A stretch of DNA of 64,000 nucleotides, from the NCBI RefSeq assembly GCF_030317105.1, contig NZ_JASZYG010000015.1, forward strand, positions 62,001-126,000, written 5' to 3'. Made by a program: the position numbers and the translations under genes. Below, piece by piece: positions 28,316 to 35,794 of the stretch (position 1 is the stretch's first letter; every line of letters starts with the position of its first letter). The notes under the pieces are model-generated. The model was not told the origin of the DNA. It was given only the letters and a program-made list of their open reading frames with translations, and made no database searches. This DNA comes from Variovorax brevis (GTDB lineage: Bacteria > Pseudomonadota > Gammaproteobacteria > Burkholderiales > Burkholderiaceae_C).

Positions 28316-29080
28316 TCACTTGCCGGTCCATTGCGGTCTCCTCTTCTCCTTGAATGCAGCGATGCCCTCGCGCGCGTCCTGCGTCATCGCCAGCAGCCCG
28401 ATCTGCCCTTCTCCGAACGCCATCGCCTCCTCGAAGGACATGGAGCCCATCGCCTTCATTGCATACAGACCGCGCCGCAGCGCCGTGGGCGAGTTGGACA
28501 GCAGCCGGGAGAGCAAGCGCTCCAGCGCCCCATCGACGTCTTGCGCCACCTCGTTCACCAGGCCGATTTCGCGTGCCCGCGCCGCGTCGATCGGGTCGCC
28601 CGTCAGGCACAGCTGCGCGAGGCAGCGCTGCGGGATCTGTGACTGCAGAACGGCCAGCACCTGCATCGGGAACACGCCGACCTTGGCCTCCGGCAAACCG
28701 AAGTTCGCGTGCGGCGCCGCGACAGCGAGATCGCACATCGCGAGCAGGCCCATGCCGCCGGCCATGCAGGCGCCGTTGACCCGCGCGATGAGCGGCACGG
28801 GCAGCGTGCGCGCCGTACGCAGCAGGTCCGCATAAGCGATGGTCGGCGTCGCGTGATCGAATGCGAAGGCATCGGCGCCCAAGTCGGCGCCGGCGCAGAA
28901 CGCCTCCTCACCCGCGCCGGTGAGCACCACGGCGCGAACTGTCGGGTCGGACTTCACGCGCTGCAGGGCGTCCTGCAACGCGGCGATCACGTTCGCATTG
29001 AGCGCATTGCGGCGCTCAGGTCGGTCGATGGTGAGCATCAGCCGGCCGTCTTGCCGGCTTTCCTTGACGAATGTCGTCAT
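28316..29080 (-). CDS. enoyl-CoA hydratase/isomerase family protein
   Basis: A 254-residue crotonase-fold enzyme predicted to hydrate an enoyl-CoA. The first oxyanion loop is EEAFCAGADLGAD, the second is NGACMAGGMGLLAMCDLAVA, and the acidic catalytic residue lies in FGLPEAKVGVFP. ATG 29080 overlaps the TGA of the CoA-transferase gene (ATGA), so the start is secure; the longer open frame is in an unrelated phase. It fits between the CoA-transferase that activates the substrate and the acyl-CoA dehydrogenase. Confidence 0.92.
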   Translation of the reverse strand: MTTFVKESRQDGRLMLTIDRPERRNALNANVIAALQDALQRVKSDPTVRAVVLTGAGEEAFCAGADLGADAFAFDHATPTIAYADLLRTARTLPVPLIARVNGACMAGGMGLLAMCDLAVAAPHANFGLPEAKVGVFPMQVLAVLQSQIPQRCLAQLCLTGDPIDAARAREIGLVNEVAQDVDGALERLLSRLLSNSPTALRRGLYAMKAMGSMSFEEAMAFGEGQIGLLAMTQDAREGIAAFKEKRRPQWTGK

Positions 29081-30324
29081 GCCTCCACTCCCATTTCGCT
29101 CGCCGCCGTCGCCACTTGCGTCACGCCGCACTCGACCATCTCTCTGATCTGGTGCGGCGAATAGCCGGCCTCGGCCAGGATCTGCGCGCTGTGCTCGCCC
29201 ACCAGCGGCGGCGGTCGTAGCGGCGGCAACGGCGTCTGCGGCCACTCGCTCGGCACCGCCATGGTCCGCAGCGTGCCCTCGGTCGGATGCTCGTACTGCT
29301 GGAAGAACCCGATGTCCTGCAGGTGCGGGTCGTCGATCAGCGACTCGAAGGTGTGCGCCGGCAGCACGGGGATGCCGAGCGGCTCGAGCAGTTCTCGCCA
29401 TTCCCCGGTGGTTTTCGTGGCGAGCTGGTCGGCGAGGATCCCGTAGAGCGCCTCGACATGCTGTGTGCGCGATTCGCCGTCGGCGAACCGCGGATCGCTC
29501 TCGAAGCGCTCGGCCTCGCCGACCGTGCGCATGAAGGCCTTCCACTGCTCGTCGGTGTAGACGACGAGGCACACCAGGCCGTCCTGCGTGGCGTACGGCC
29601 GACGCTGCGGGTTGAGCAGTCGCGGATAGCCGAAGCCGCCGCGGGGTGGGACGAAGGTGTGGCCGTAGAGATGGTCGCCCAGCATCATCTGCGCGGTCGT
29701 CTCGAACATCGGCACGTCGACGGCCTGCCCTTGGCCCGTTCGTTCGCGCGCCAGCAGCGCCGCGCAGATCACGCCGAAGGCGTACAGGCCCGTCGCGCGG
29801 TCCGAGAGGTTGAGCGGCGCGTAGCGCGGCACGTCCGAGCCCGCCCGCACGCTGGCCTCGGGTATCGCGACGGCCGCCTGGATCAGGTCATCGAAGGCGC
29901 GCAGCGCCGCATAGCGGCCGCGCTGGCTGAAGCCGAAGGTGCCGACATAGACGATGCGCGGGTTCACCTGCCGCACCGCGTCGTAATCCAGCCCGAGACG
30001 CTTCATCGCCTGCGGCCGTACGTTGTACACCAGCGCGTCGGCCGTCTGCGCGAGCTTCAGTGCGGCTTGCTTCCCTTCAGGGCGCTTCAGGTCCAGCACG
30101 ATGCTGCGCTTGTTGCGGTTCAGGTTGAGGAACAACGGGCCGGCGCCCGCGCGCCCGCCGGGGCCGGTGGCGCGCAGCATGTCGCCGCCGGGAGGTTCCA
30201 CCTTGATCACATCGGCACCAAGGTCCGCCAGCATCTGGGTCGCCGAGGGCCCCATGACGACTTCGGTGATGTCGATGATGCGCAGGCCTGCGAGAGGCCC
30301 GACGTGGCTGGTGTCGTCGTTCAT
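29077..30324 (-). CDS. CaiB/BaiF (type III) CoA-transferase
   Basis: A 415-residue family III CoA-transferase that moves CoA between carboxylic acids. The N-terminal Rossmann part is LAGLRIIDITEVVMGPSATQMLADLGADVIKVEPPGGD, the central motif is NLNRNKRSIVLDLK, and the catalytic Asp is probably D175 in PLNLSDRATG. ATG 30324 has GAGGAG about ten bases upstream. The gene is read as the activation step of the operon, converting an imported acid into its CoA thioester. Confidence 0.9.
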   Translation of the reverse strand: MNDDTSHVGPLAGLRIIDITEVVMGPSATQMLADLGADVIKVEPPGGDMLRATGPGGRAGAGPLFLNLNRNKRSIVLDLKRPEGKQAALKLAQTADALVYNVRPQAMKRLGLDYDAVRQVNPRIVYVGTFGFSQRGRYAALRAFDDLIQAAVAIPEASVRAGSDVPRYAPLNLSDRATGLYAFGVICAALLARERTGQGQAVDVPMFETTAQMMLGDHLYGHTFVPPRGGFGYPRLLNPQRRPYATQDGLVCLVVYTDEQWKAFMRTVGEAERFESDPRFADGESRTQHVEALYGILADQLATKTTGEWRELLEPLGIPVLPAHTFESLIDDPHLQDIGFFQQYEHPTEGTLRTMAVPSEWPQTPLPPLRPPPLVGEHSAQILAEAGYSPHQIREMVECGVTQVATAASEMGVEA

Positions 30325-30347
30325 GCGGCCCGTGCTCCTCTTTGCGG

Positions 30348-30902
30348 TCAGGAACCGTTCACGACCGCGCCGTGGCCGCGGATGTAGCCGACCGGGCCGA
30401 TCCCCTGCGCCGCAGCCATGGTTTCGGCCAGGTGCTGAACCAGGACCGCGTCGGTGAGCGAGTGGAACGTGCCGTCGTCGTTGAAGCTGACCTGCGCGCC
30501 TTCGAGCCAGGCGATGACCACCGTGTCCTCGGTGTTGTCCTCCGGGCAATAGAAGGTGTGCACCGAGCCGACCGGCTCGTACAGGTACGAGCCCGCCACC
30601 TGCGGCTGGTCGGGGTACTCGCGGTAGCACCAGCGGCCCGAGAGCGTGTACACCTGCGCCGCACCCGTGTGGTAGTGCAGCGGCAGAGCGCACCCGGGGG
30701 CACAAACGGCCATGAAGACCCACTCTCCGCGCTCCGGGTCCAGGCGCAGCGGCTTGATGTGGATGCCCGGGACACCGAGGATGTTCTTGAACAGCGGGAT
30801 CTGTTCGATGTTGACGGTCAGCAGCCTGTCCTGCGGCATCGCTGGCAGCGGCAGCGGGGAGCCGGTGATGGTGGTGAGTTGAGTGGGCAGTCGTGCGGTC
30901 AT
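30348..30902 (-). CDS. cupin protein, 2,4'-dihydroxyacetophenone dioxygenase-like
   Basis: A 184-residue single-domain cupin. The metal-binding strand is LPLHYHTGAAQVYTLSGRWCYREY and the second conserved motif is YLYEPVGSVHTFYC, together giving a three-His/Glu-type iron site. Length and motifs match the 2,4'-dihydroxyacetophenone dioxygenase (DAD) family, which cleaves C-C bonds next to an aromatic ring; the actual substrate is unknown. ATG 30902 follows AAAGG. It lies 23 nt upstream of the CoA-transferase and 11 nt after the bicupin gene, clearly in the same operon. Confidence 0.8.
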   Translation of the reverse strand: MTARLPTQLTTITGSPLPLPAMPQDRLLTVNIEQIPLFKNILGVPGIHIKPLRLDPERGEWVFMAVCAPGCALPLHYHTGAAQVYTLSGRWCYREYPDQPQVAGSYLYEPVGSVHTFYCPEDNTEDTVVIAWLEGAQVSFNDDGTFHSLTDAVLVQHLAETMAAAQGIGPVGYIRGHGAVVNGS

Positions 30903-30913
30903 GGGGGTACCTT

Positions 30914-31654
30914 TCAGTGTGAATGCGAGGACGGGAGCCGTCCCTTGATGAAGAAGCCGGACGCCCGCCGGCCCGTCGGGCAGCGCAGGGCCACGCCGGC
31001 CCCACACGGGAGAAACAGGAAGTCGCCGGGTGCGAGATGGAAGTCCATCTCGCCGGCGCGCGCATCGATGTGTCCGTCTTCGAGATAGAGCACCTGCTCG
31101 GCGTCCGGCCTCGGGGCGCACGACAGCGCGCTGCCCTCGGCCATGCGCAGGGGCTCGATCTCGACCCATTGCGCACCGACCGTATCGCGGTCGATGAGGG
31201 CACCGGTGGCTGCGATGGCATCGCCGGCTGCCAGCACGCGGACCTTGCCGCGCGCCGAGACCGCTGGGTCCGGTTCGGTGATCGTTTGCGCCGGGTTCTC
31301 GCCGTATGGCGGCGCATAGACGACGAGTACCCGCCCGGGCTGCTCGCTGGTCACGCGAAACGAATGGAACGCGCCTGCCGGCACATAGCTCCAGCTGCCG
31401 GGGGTCAGCGCTTCGACGCGCCCCTGCGCTTGCGACTCGGCGGTGCCTTCGATCATGTAGGCGCATTGCTCCAGGTGCGGATGCGCATGCGGCTTCGCGC
31501 CGTGCGACTTCACGATCGTGCCGATCAGCACTTCGAGCGCCGTCGCGCCGACGGTCTCGGGGCAAATCACGCGCACGTTGGAGGTGCCTGTATGGTTGGC
31601 CGGCGCATAGGCGGCCAGGTCGGCTGCCCTGACCAGGGTGGGGAGAGTCTTCAT
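30914..31654 (-). CDS. bicupin protein
   Basis: A 246-residue protein with two cupin barrels. The first carries AKPHAHPHLEQCAYMIEGTAES and ALTPGSWSYVPAGAFHSF; the second carries EQVLYLEDGHIDARAGEMDFHLAPGDFLFLP. The layout resembles the ureidoglycine aminohydrolase/quercetinase-like bicupins, but the second barrel lacks an obvious His cluster and may be structural. The ATG at 31654 shares its A with the TGA of the Bug receptor gene. Its role in the pathway is unknown. Confidence 0.75.
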   Translation of the reverse strand: MKTLPTLVRAADLAAYAPANHTGTSNVRVICPETVGATALEVLIGTIVKSHGAKPHAHPHLEQCAYMIEGTAESQAQGRVEALTPGSWSYVPAGAFHSFRVTSEQPGRVLVVYAPPYGENPAQTITEPDPAVSARGKVRVLAAGDAIAATGALIDRDTVGAQWVEIEPLRMAEGSALSCAPRPDAEQVLYLEDGHIDARAGEMDFHLAPGDFLFLPCGAGVALRCPTGRRASGFFIKGRLPSSHSH

Positions 31655-32625
31655 CACTTTTGCGTTCCTTCCGGTTGGATCCCTGCGGTTTTGACGGCGG
31701 CGGCCCACTTCGCCATTTCGGATGCGACGAATGCGCGCAGCTCCTCGGGTGTCGATCCATTGCTGCGGACGCCCGTCCTGGAAAACTCCTGACGCACCAC
31801 CGGGTCAGCCAGGGCTGCGCGCAGCAGTTCACTCAGCCTGGCGACCGTTTCCTTTGGCGTCTTCGCTGGGACGAACGCCGCAGACCACACGGACATCTCG
31901 AAGTCCTTGAGCCCGCTTTCTTTCAACGTGGGCACCTCGCCCAGCAGTTGCTCGCGCGCAGTGCCCGAGCTGGCCAGCGCGCGGAGCTTGCCGCCCGTCA
32001 CGAGCGGAAGCGCGGGGCCGATGTCGCAGAACATGAAGTCGACCTGACGCCCGATGAGGTCCGTGAGCGCCTGCGGCGTCCCCTTGTACGGCACGCCGAG
32101 CAGGTCAGCGCCCGTGGCCGTCTTGAGCAGTTCGCCCGCAATGCGGCTCGAGGAGTTGCCGTACGCGAAGCTCATCGGCTTGCCGCCGGCCCGCAGGTGC
32201 GTGAGGAGCCCGCGGATGTCGCGATGAGGGCTGTCGGCCGGCACCAGGAACAGCAGCCCGCTGCTGCCAAGCGTGCTGACTGGCTCGAAGTCCTTGACCG
32301 GGTCATAGGGCAGTTTTTTGAACAATGCCGGATTGGCAGCATGGGTGGTGTTGGAAGCCAGGAGCACCGTGTATCCGTCCGGTTCTGCCGCGGCCGCTGC
32401 CTGCGCCGCAATAAAACCGGAAGCGCCAGGTCGGTTGTCGACGAGGACGGGCTGACCTGTCTTTGCCGCCATCCATTGGCCCAGGGCACGCGCGGCCGCA
32501 TCGGTGCCGCTGCCCGCCGGGAACGGCACGATGAACTTGACCGGCTTGGCCGGGTAAGGTGCGTCGGCCGCCATCACCTGCAGGGGGAGCAGGATGGCTG
32601 TCAGCATGACGATCGATTTCCACAT
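31654..32625 (-). CDS. tripartite tricarboxylate transporter receptor (Bug family)
   Basis: A 323-residue periplasmic binding protein. The signal peptide WKSIVMLTAILLPLQVMA is followed by the Bug signatures YPAKPVKFIVPFPAGSGTDAAAR, VDNRPGASG and DGYTVLLASNTTHAANP. These receptors bind organic acids, usually through carboxylates. The TctA/TctB membrane subunits are not in the window, as is common for this expanded family. ATG 32625 has GAGGTG upstream; the TTG at 32637 is less likely. It is first in the operon, directly behind the palindromic operator at 32641-32666, so its ligand is probably the pathway substrate. Confidence 0.92.
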   Translation of the reverse strand: MWKSIVMLTAILLPLQVMAADAPYPAKPVKFIVPFPAGSGTDAAARALGQWMAAKTGQPVLVDNRPGASGFIAAQAAAAAEPDGYTVLLASNTTHAANPALFKKLPYDPVKDFEPVSTLGSSGLLFLVPADSPHRDIRGLLTHLRAGGKPMSFAYGNSSSRIAGELLKTATGADLLGVPYKGTPQALTDLIGRQVDFMFCDIGPALPLVTGGKLRALASSGTAREQLLGEVPTLKESGLKDFEMSVWSAAFVPAKTPKETVARLSELLRAALADPVVRQEFSRTGVRSNGSTPEELRAFVASEMAKWAAAVKTAGIQPEGTQK

Positions 32626-32640
32626 GTTGCACCTCAAAAC

Positions 32641-32666
32641 CTAAATGTCTAATGTTAGAAGTTTAG
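32641..32666. promoter_or_regulatory. 26-bp palindromic candidate GntR operator
   Basis: Nested inverted repeat with outer arms CTAAA/TTTAG and inner arms TCTAA/TTAGA, placed 16 nt upstream of the Bug start and downstream of the GntR gene. Its core AAATGTCTAA recurs as AAATGCCTAA just upstream of gntR (33552-33561), which suggests autoregulation. Confidence 0.6.
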
Positions 32667-32722
32667 GCACGATGTGCGGGTTCATGCTCAGGATTAACCC
32701 TGGTGCTCAGAACAAGGGGGCT

Positions 32723-33547
32723 TCAGGCGGGGTTGCGGCCGCCAAGCCGGCGCCGCGCAGGCTCGGTGATGCCCGGCACCGCCTTCAAGGCGGACACGGG
32801 AACGTCGATCTCCGAGACGAAACGGTCGCCGCGATACCAGGTCACGCCCGCGTACAGCACTTCCCCCTTGGCATCGACGAGGCGCCGCGACATCTTCGCC
32901 ACGGGCGAGGCGAACGGGATCTTCAGCATGTCGCACACCGGATAGTCCCCAGGCATCACGGTCATGCGCTGCCGCGCACGCTTGCAGCGGGGGCCGAGCT
33001 CATCGAGCACCGCGGCAAGGAGCTTGCGCTTGTGCACGACATCCTTGGGCAGGGCATCGTAGATGGCCGACGGCACATAGATCTCGGCGTAGCAGAACGG
33101 CTCGCCGGAATAGTTGTGCAGTTTGCGCACGCAGACGTTGTCATCGGCGGACCGGTCGTCGGCTGCGAGAAGGTCAAGTGGCATCCGCACGCCGCGTCGG
33201 ATCTCCAGGATCTGGAAGGCCAGCGCTTCCGGTTCGGCGAACGGATCGTTGATGGCCAGCTCGATGTCGCCGGTGGCAGCCGGTAGTGCTGCAACGTGGG
33301 TGCCGACCCCGCGCTGGCTGCGGATCAGCCCCTCGCGCGAGAGCAACTCGTAGGCCTGCCGCACGCTGACGACAGCCACCCCCAAGTCGGCCGCGAGCTG
33401 CGTGATCGGCGGGAGTTGCGAACCGAGTGGGTACTCGGCTTTCGCAATTCGGTGCCGCAGAAGTGATGCCAGCCGCTGGTACTGGGCGACGCCGCGCTCG
33501 GTGCCGAACTCCTGCGACGGGGTTCCGTTGGTTCGATCGTTTGTCAT
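32723..33547 (-). CDS. GntR-family regulator with UTRA domain
   Basis: A 274-residue HutC-type regulator. The N-terminal winged helix reads YQRLASLLRHRIAKAEYPLGSQLPPITQLAADLGVAVVSVRQAYELL, and the C-terminal UTRA effector domain ends with the usual VLYAGVTWYRGDRF strand. It is encoded just upstream of, and in the same direction as, the Bug/cupin/CoA operon and is the obvious regulator of it, with an acid or CoA intermediate as likely effector. Confidence 0.9.
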   Translation of the reverse strand: MTNDRTNGTPSQEFGTERGVAQYQRLASLLRHRIAKAEYPLGSQLPPITQLAADLGVAVVSVRQAYELLSREGLIRSQRGVGTHVAALPAATGDIELAINDPFAEPEALAFQILEIRRGVRMPLDLLAADDRSADDNVCVRKLHNYSGEPFCYAEIYVPSAIYDALPKDVVHKRKLLAAVLDELGPRCKRARQRMTVMPGDYPVCDMLKIPFASPVAKMSRRLVDAKGEVLYAGVTWYRGDRFVSEIDVPVSALKAVPGITEPARRRLGGRNPA

Positions 33548-33551
33548 TCCA

Positions 33552-33561
33552 AATGCCTAAC
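33552..33561. promoter_or_regulatory. half-site matching the GntR operator
   Basis: AAATGCCTAA, nine of ten bases matching the core of the 32641-32666 palindrome, just upstream of the gntR start. Candidate autoregulatory site. Confidence 0.4.
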
Positions 33562-34041
33562 TTTGCAATTATGCATCGGTATGGGGCGCGAGACGCCGCA
33601 AGCGTCCCCTGTAGCAACGGCATTCGAACCCTTGGCGCGCCACGCAGATCGCGGCAAAAAATCGGCCGTGTGGCTGCGTGGAATGCATGCCTCAATTCAT
33701 GCGCATGCCATAGGTCACCGATCCGTACGACTGCTGTCCATGGCTCGACTGGACCAGCGGATTCGCGCTCTGCAGCGAGAAGCTCTGCGATGAATGCTTC
33801 CAACCGTACGCGATGCCCGCCATCGCGGCGAATCGCGATTCGCGCAACTGCGCAGTCGCGCCGGAGGGGGGTCGTCGCGAATGCCAACGTGGTTGAAGAT
33901 GCGGTGTGCCGAGAGTCCGGCGCAGGTAAACCAGCCGCGGCCGATCACGAAGGGATTGGCGCTCGGCGCCGCGACCCGTGCCACTGTCGGGAAGCTGCGT
34001 TCCAGGCCCACGCGGAGCGCAGCATCACCGTGCCACCGAGC

Positions 34042-34070
34042 GAGGTCTCGAGGTCTCGAGGTCTCGAGGT
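34042..34070. repeat. 8-bp tandem repeat (GAGGTCTC x3 plus GAGGT) inside lpxR-like gene
   Basis: Three perfect 8-bp units and a partial fourth within coding sequence. The unit is not a multiple of three, so gain or loss of one copy would shift the LpxR frame. The encoded stretch (LETSRPRDLARW) looks like an insertion in an otherwise conserved barrel region. Confidence 0.75.
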
Positions 34071-34308
34071 TGCAGAGGTTGCCGAGGGCGCCGCCGGCCA
34101 GCGCGACGAGGTCGCCGTTGGCCTTGCCGGCTTCTGAGCCACTGAGCGCAAAGCGCCACGCCCGGTACCGTTCCATGCCCAACAGTGCCTTGCTGGAGAC
34201 TTGGCTGTCCCAGCCCTCCGGGCGGTCCGCGCCCACGACGCGATGAACGAAGCGCTGCGTCTGCTCTGCACCGGCGGCCGGCCCGATCACGCCGATGTTG
34301 ACTGCCGT

Positions 34309-34335
34309 CATGTCAGCCATGTCAGCCATGTCACC
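34309..34335. repeat. 9-bp tandem repeat inside lpxR-like gene
   Basis: CATGTCAGC twice followed by CATGTCACC. It encodes the run DMADMADM, so copy changes would keep the frame and only change loop length. Confidence 0.7.
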
Positions 34336-35040
34336 GTGCACGTACACCTGCGCGGAGCGGAACATCAGCGCGCCGACATAGGGCGCGTCTGTGGGGTCGG
34401 GCTTGCGCACCGTGAGGTCGCGCGGAGTCACCATGATCTGGCCCAGTGTCGAGGAAGCGAGCGTCGCCTGCGGCAGGCCGAGCCAGCCGGCGATGGGCTT
34501 CAACAACAGAGATGGTTCCACACTGCTTTCGCCGCCTGGCGAGGTCACCCGCATGATCGAAGCGAAGATGCCGTTGGTGCAGCCGCCGCCATCGTGCCCG
34601 AAGTAGAGGTCGTTCTGGAACAGCACGGAAGCGAAGCGCTCTTCGGCGAAAGCCGGCGCTGCGGCGGCGCAGCCCAGCACGGCGCTGGCGATCAGGAGCC
34701 GGCGGCTGCGCAGCATCACTCGCGTCCATGCGATGCGAAAGGCACGGATCGGCGATGCGGGCTTGGTGGTGTCGGAGCGCCCGGGGACTGCGGCGTGTTG
34801 GCTCATGGGTCGTGGGGTCTGATGTGCGTTTACGCATTGGCCGCTGCGAAACGATGGTGCTCTGGGTCAGGATTGCGATCCGGGCGTTGCTGGACGCGCT
34901 CAAGCACTGCGCCATGCTTCCATCCGCGGATGCGCCACTTGGGGATCACTGGCCCTTCAACGGGCAGTCGAGACAGCCGCTTTGATCAGCAGGGGCATGC
35001 CTTCAGGGGATGTGCACGGGAAGTGGAGGTCATGTCGAAA

Positions 35041-35781
35041 TCAGTTCTTCAACGGGACGATGCTGAAGCGGAGCATTTCGTCCGATCGGGAGAGCTCATG
35101 CGCCAGGCGGGCAGGAGAAGTGGAGCGCGATCGGTCCAGGGCGATCACCCAGAAGCGCCAGACCGGCACGTTGTCCGCGTAGCTGACGCTGAGGCTGTGG
35201 TGCAGCAGGCGATAGCCATGCGTCAGCGCCACCTGGGCCAGTTGCTCCAGATCCGGCGTCGTATCGCGGCAGAAGCTGAGGGACACGTCGAAGACGGTGC
35301 GTCCGGGCAGCTTGCGCTCCACCTGGTGGACGAGCGACATTGAGAGCAAGCACAGCGCTGCCATCATCAAGGCCGCCGCATACAAGCCCACGCCCAGCAG
35401 CACGCCGACGGCGGACGCGGCCCAGATGGATGCGGCCGTGGTCAGCCCGCTGACATTGAGTCCGTCCTTGACGATGACCCCGGCGCAGACAAAACCCACG
35501 CCCGTGACGACCCCCTGCACGATACGCGTTGCATCCGGCATCACCTGTGCGGCCGCACCGCCGTACCACAGCGGCGCATAGCCCACAAAGATGGTGAGCG
35601 CCGTCGACGCCATGCACACGAGGCCATAGGTGCGCATCCCGGAGGCGCGGCCGTTGTACGAGCGCTCGTAGCCCATCAGCATTCCCAACAGGAGCGCACC
35701 CAGCAGGTTGACGCCGATCAGGGCATTGGCAGCGAGGAAGCTGCCGGACCAATACACCTGCAGGCTGTTCAGCGAGGACAT
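35041..35781 (-). CDS. MgtC/SapB family membrane protein
   Basis: A 246-residue protein. The MgtC N-terminal domain has about five transmembrane helices with the conserved motif LLGMLMGYERSYNGRASGMRTYGLV and TGVGFVCAGVIVKDGLNVSGLTTAASIW. A soluble C-terminal ACT-like domain follows. MgtC proteins help survival under low Mg2+ and acid stress and modulate ATP synthase or phosphate uptake in enterics. ATG 35781 follows AAGGG. It lies 13 nt behind the patatin gene and so shares that gene's promoter (site 3). Confidence 0.9.
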   Translation of the reverse strand: MSSLNSLQVYWSGSFLAANALIGVNLLGALLLGMLMGYERSYNGRASGMRTYGLVCMASTALTIFVGYAPLWYGGAAAQVMPDATRIVQGVVTGVGFVCAGVIVKDGLNVSGLTTAASIWAASAVGVLLGVGLYAAALMMAALCLLSMSLVHQVERKLPGRTVFDVSLSFCRDTTPDLEQLAQVALTHGYRLLHHSLSVSYADNVPVWRFWVIALDRSRSTSPARLAHELSRSDEMLRFSIVPLKN

Positions 35782-35794
35782 GGCGTGACCCTTT

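Larger units (their letters stand above)
33692..34716 (-). pseudogene. LpxR-like lipid A deacylase, frameshifted near its 3' end
   Basis: Outer-membrane beta-barrel protein of the LpxR/DUF2219 family, which removes a 3'-acyloxyacyl chain from lipid A. The signal peptide ends AAAAPAFA, and the hallmark strand FASVLFQNDLYFGHDGGGCTNG corresponds to the family NDxxF...TNG active-site region. As written the frame ends at 33715 with a basic, non-barrel tail. One extra base in the six-G run at 33866-33871 restores the sequence ATAQLRESRFAAMAGIAYGW and a normal barrel terminus SYGSVTYGMRMN ending at 33692. It is either a true frameshift, a phase-variable tract or a homopolymer error. A start at 34806 is also open. 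Confidence 0.75.

Noticed and set aside
33945..34271. Alternative frame of the lpxR-like gene reading LETSLGGTVMLR
   Set aside because: It resembles the family locally around the 8-bp repeat, but downstream residues (RVGLERSFP, FVIGRGWFTCAG) fit better in the main frame; kept only as a hint that the repeat can shift frame.
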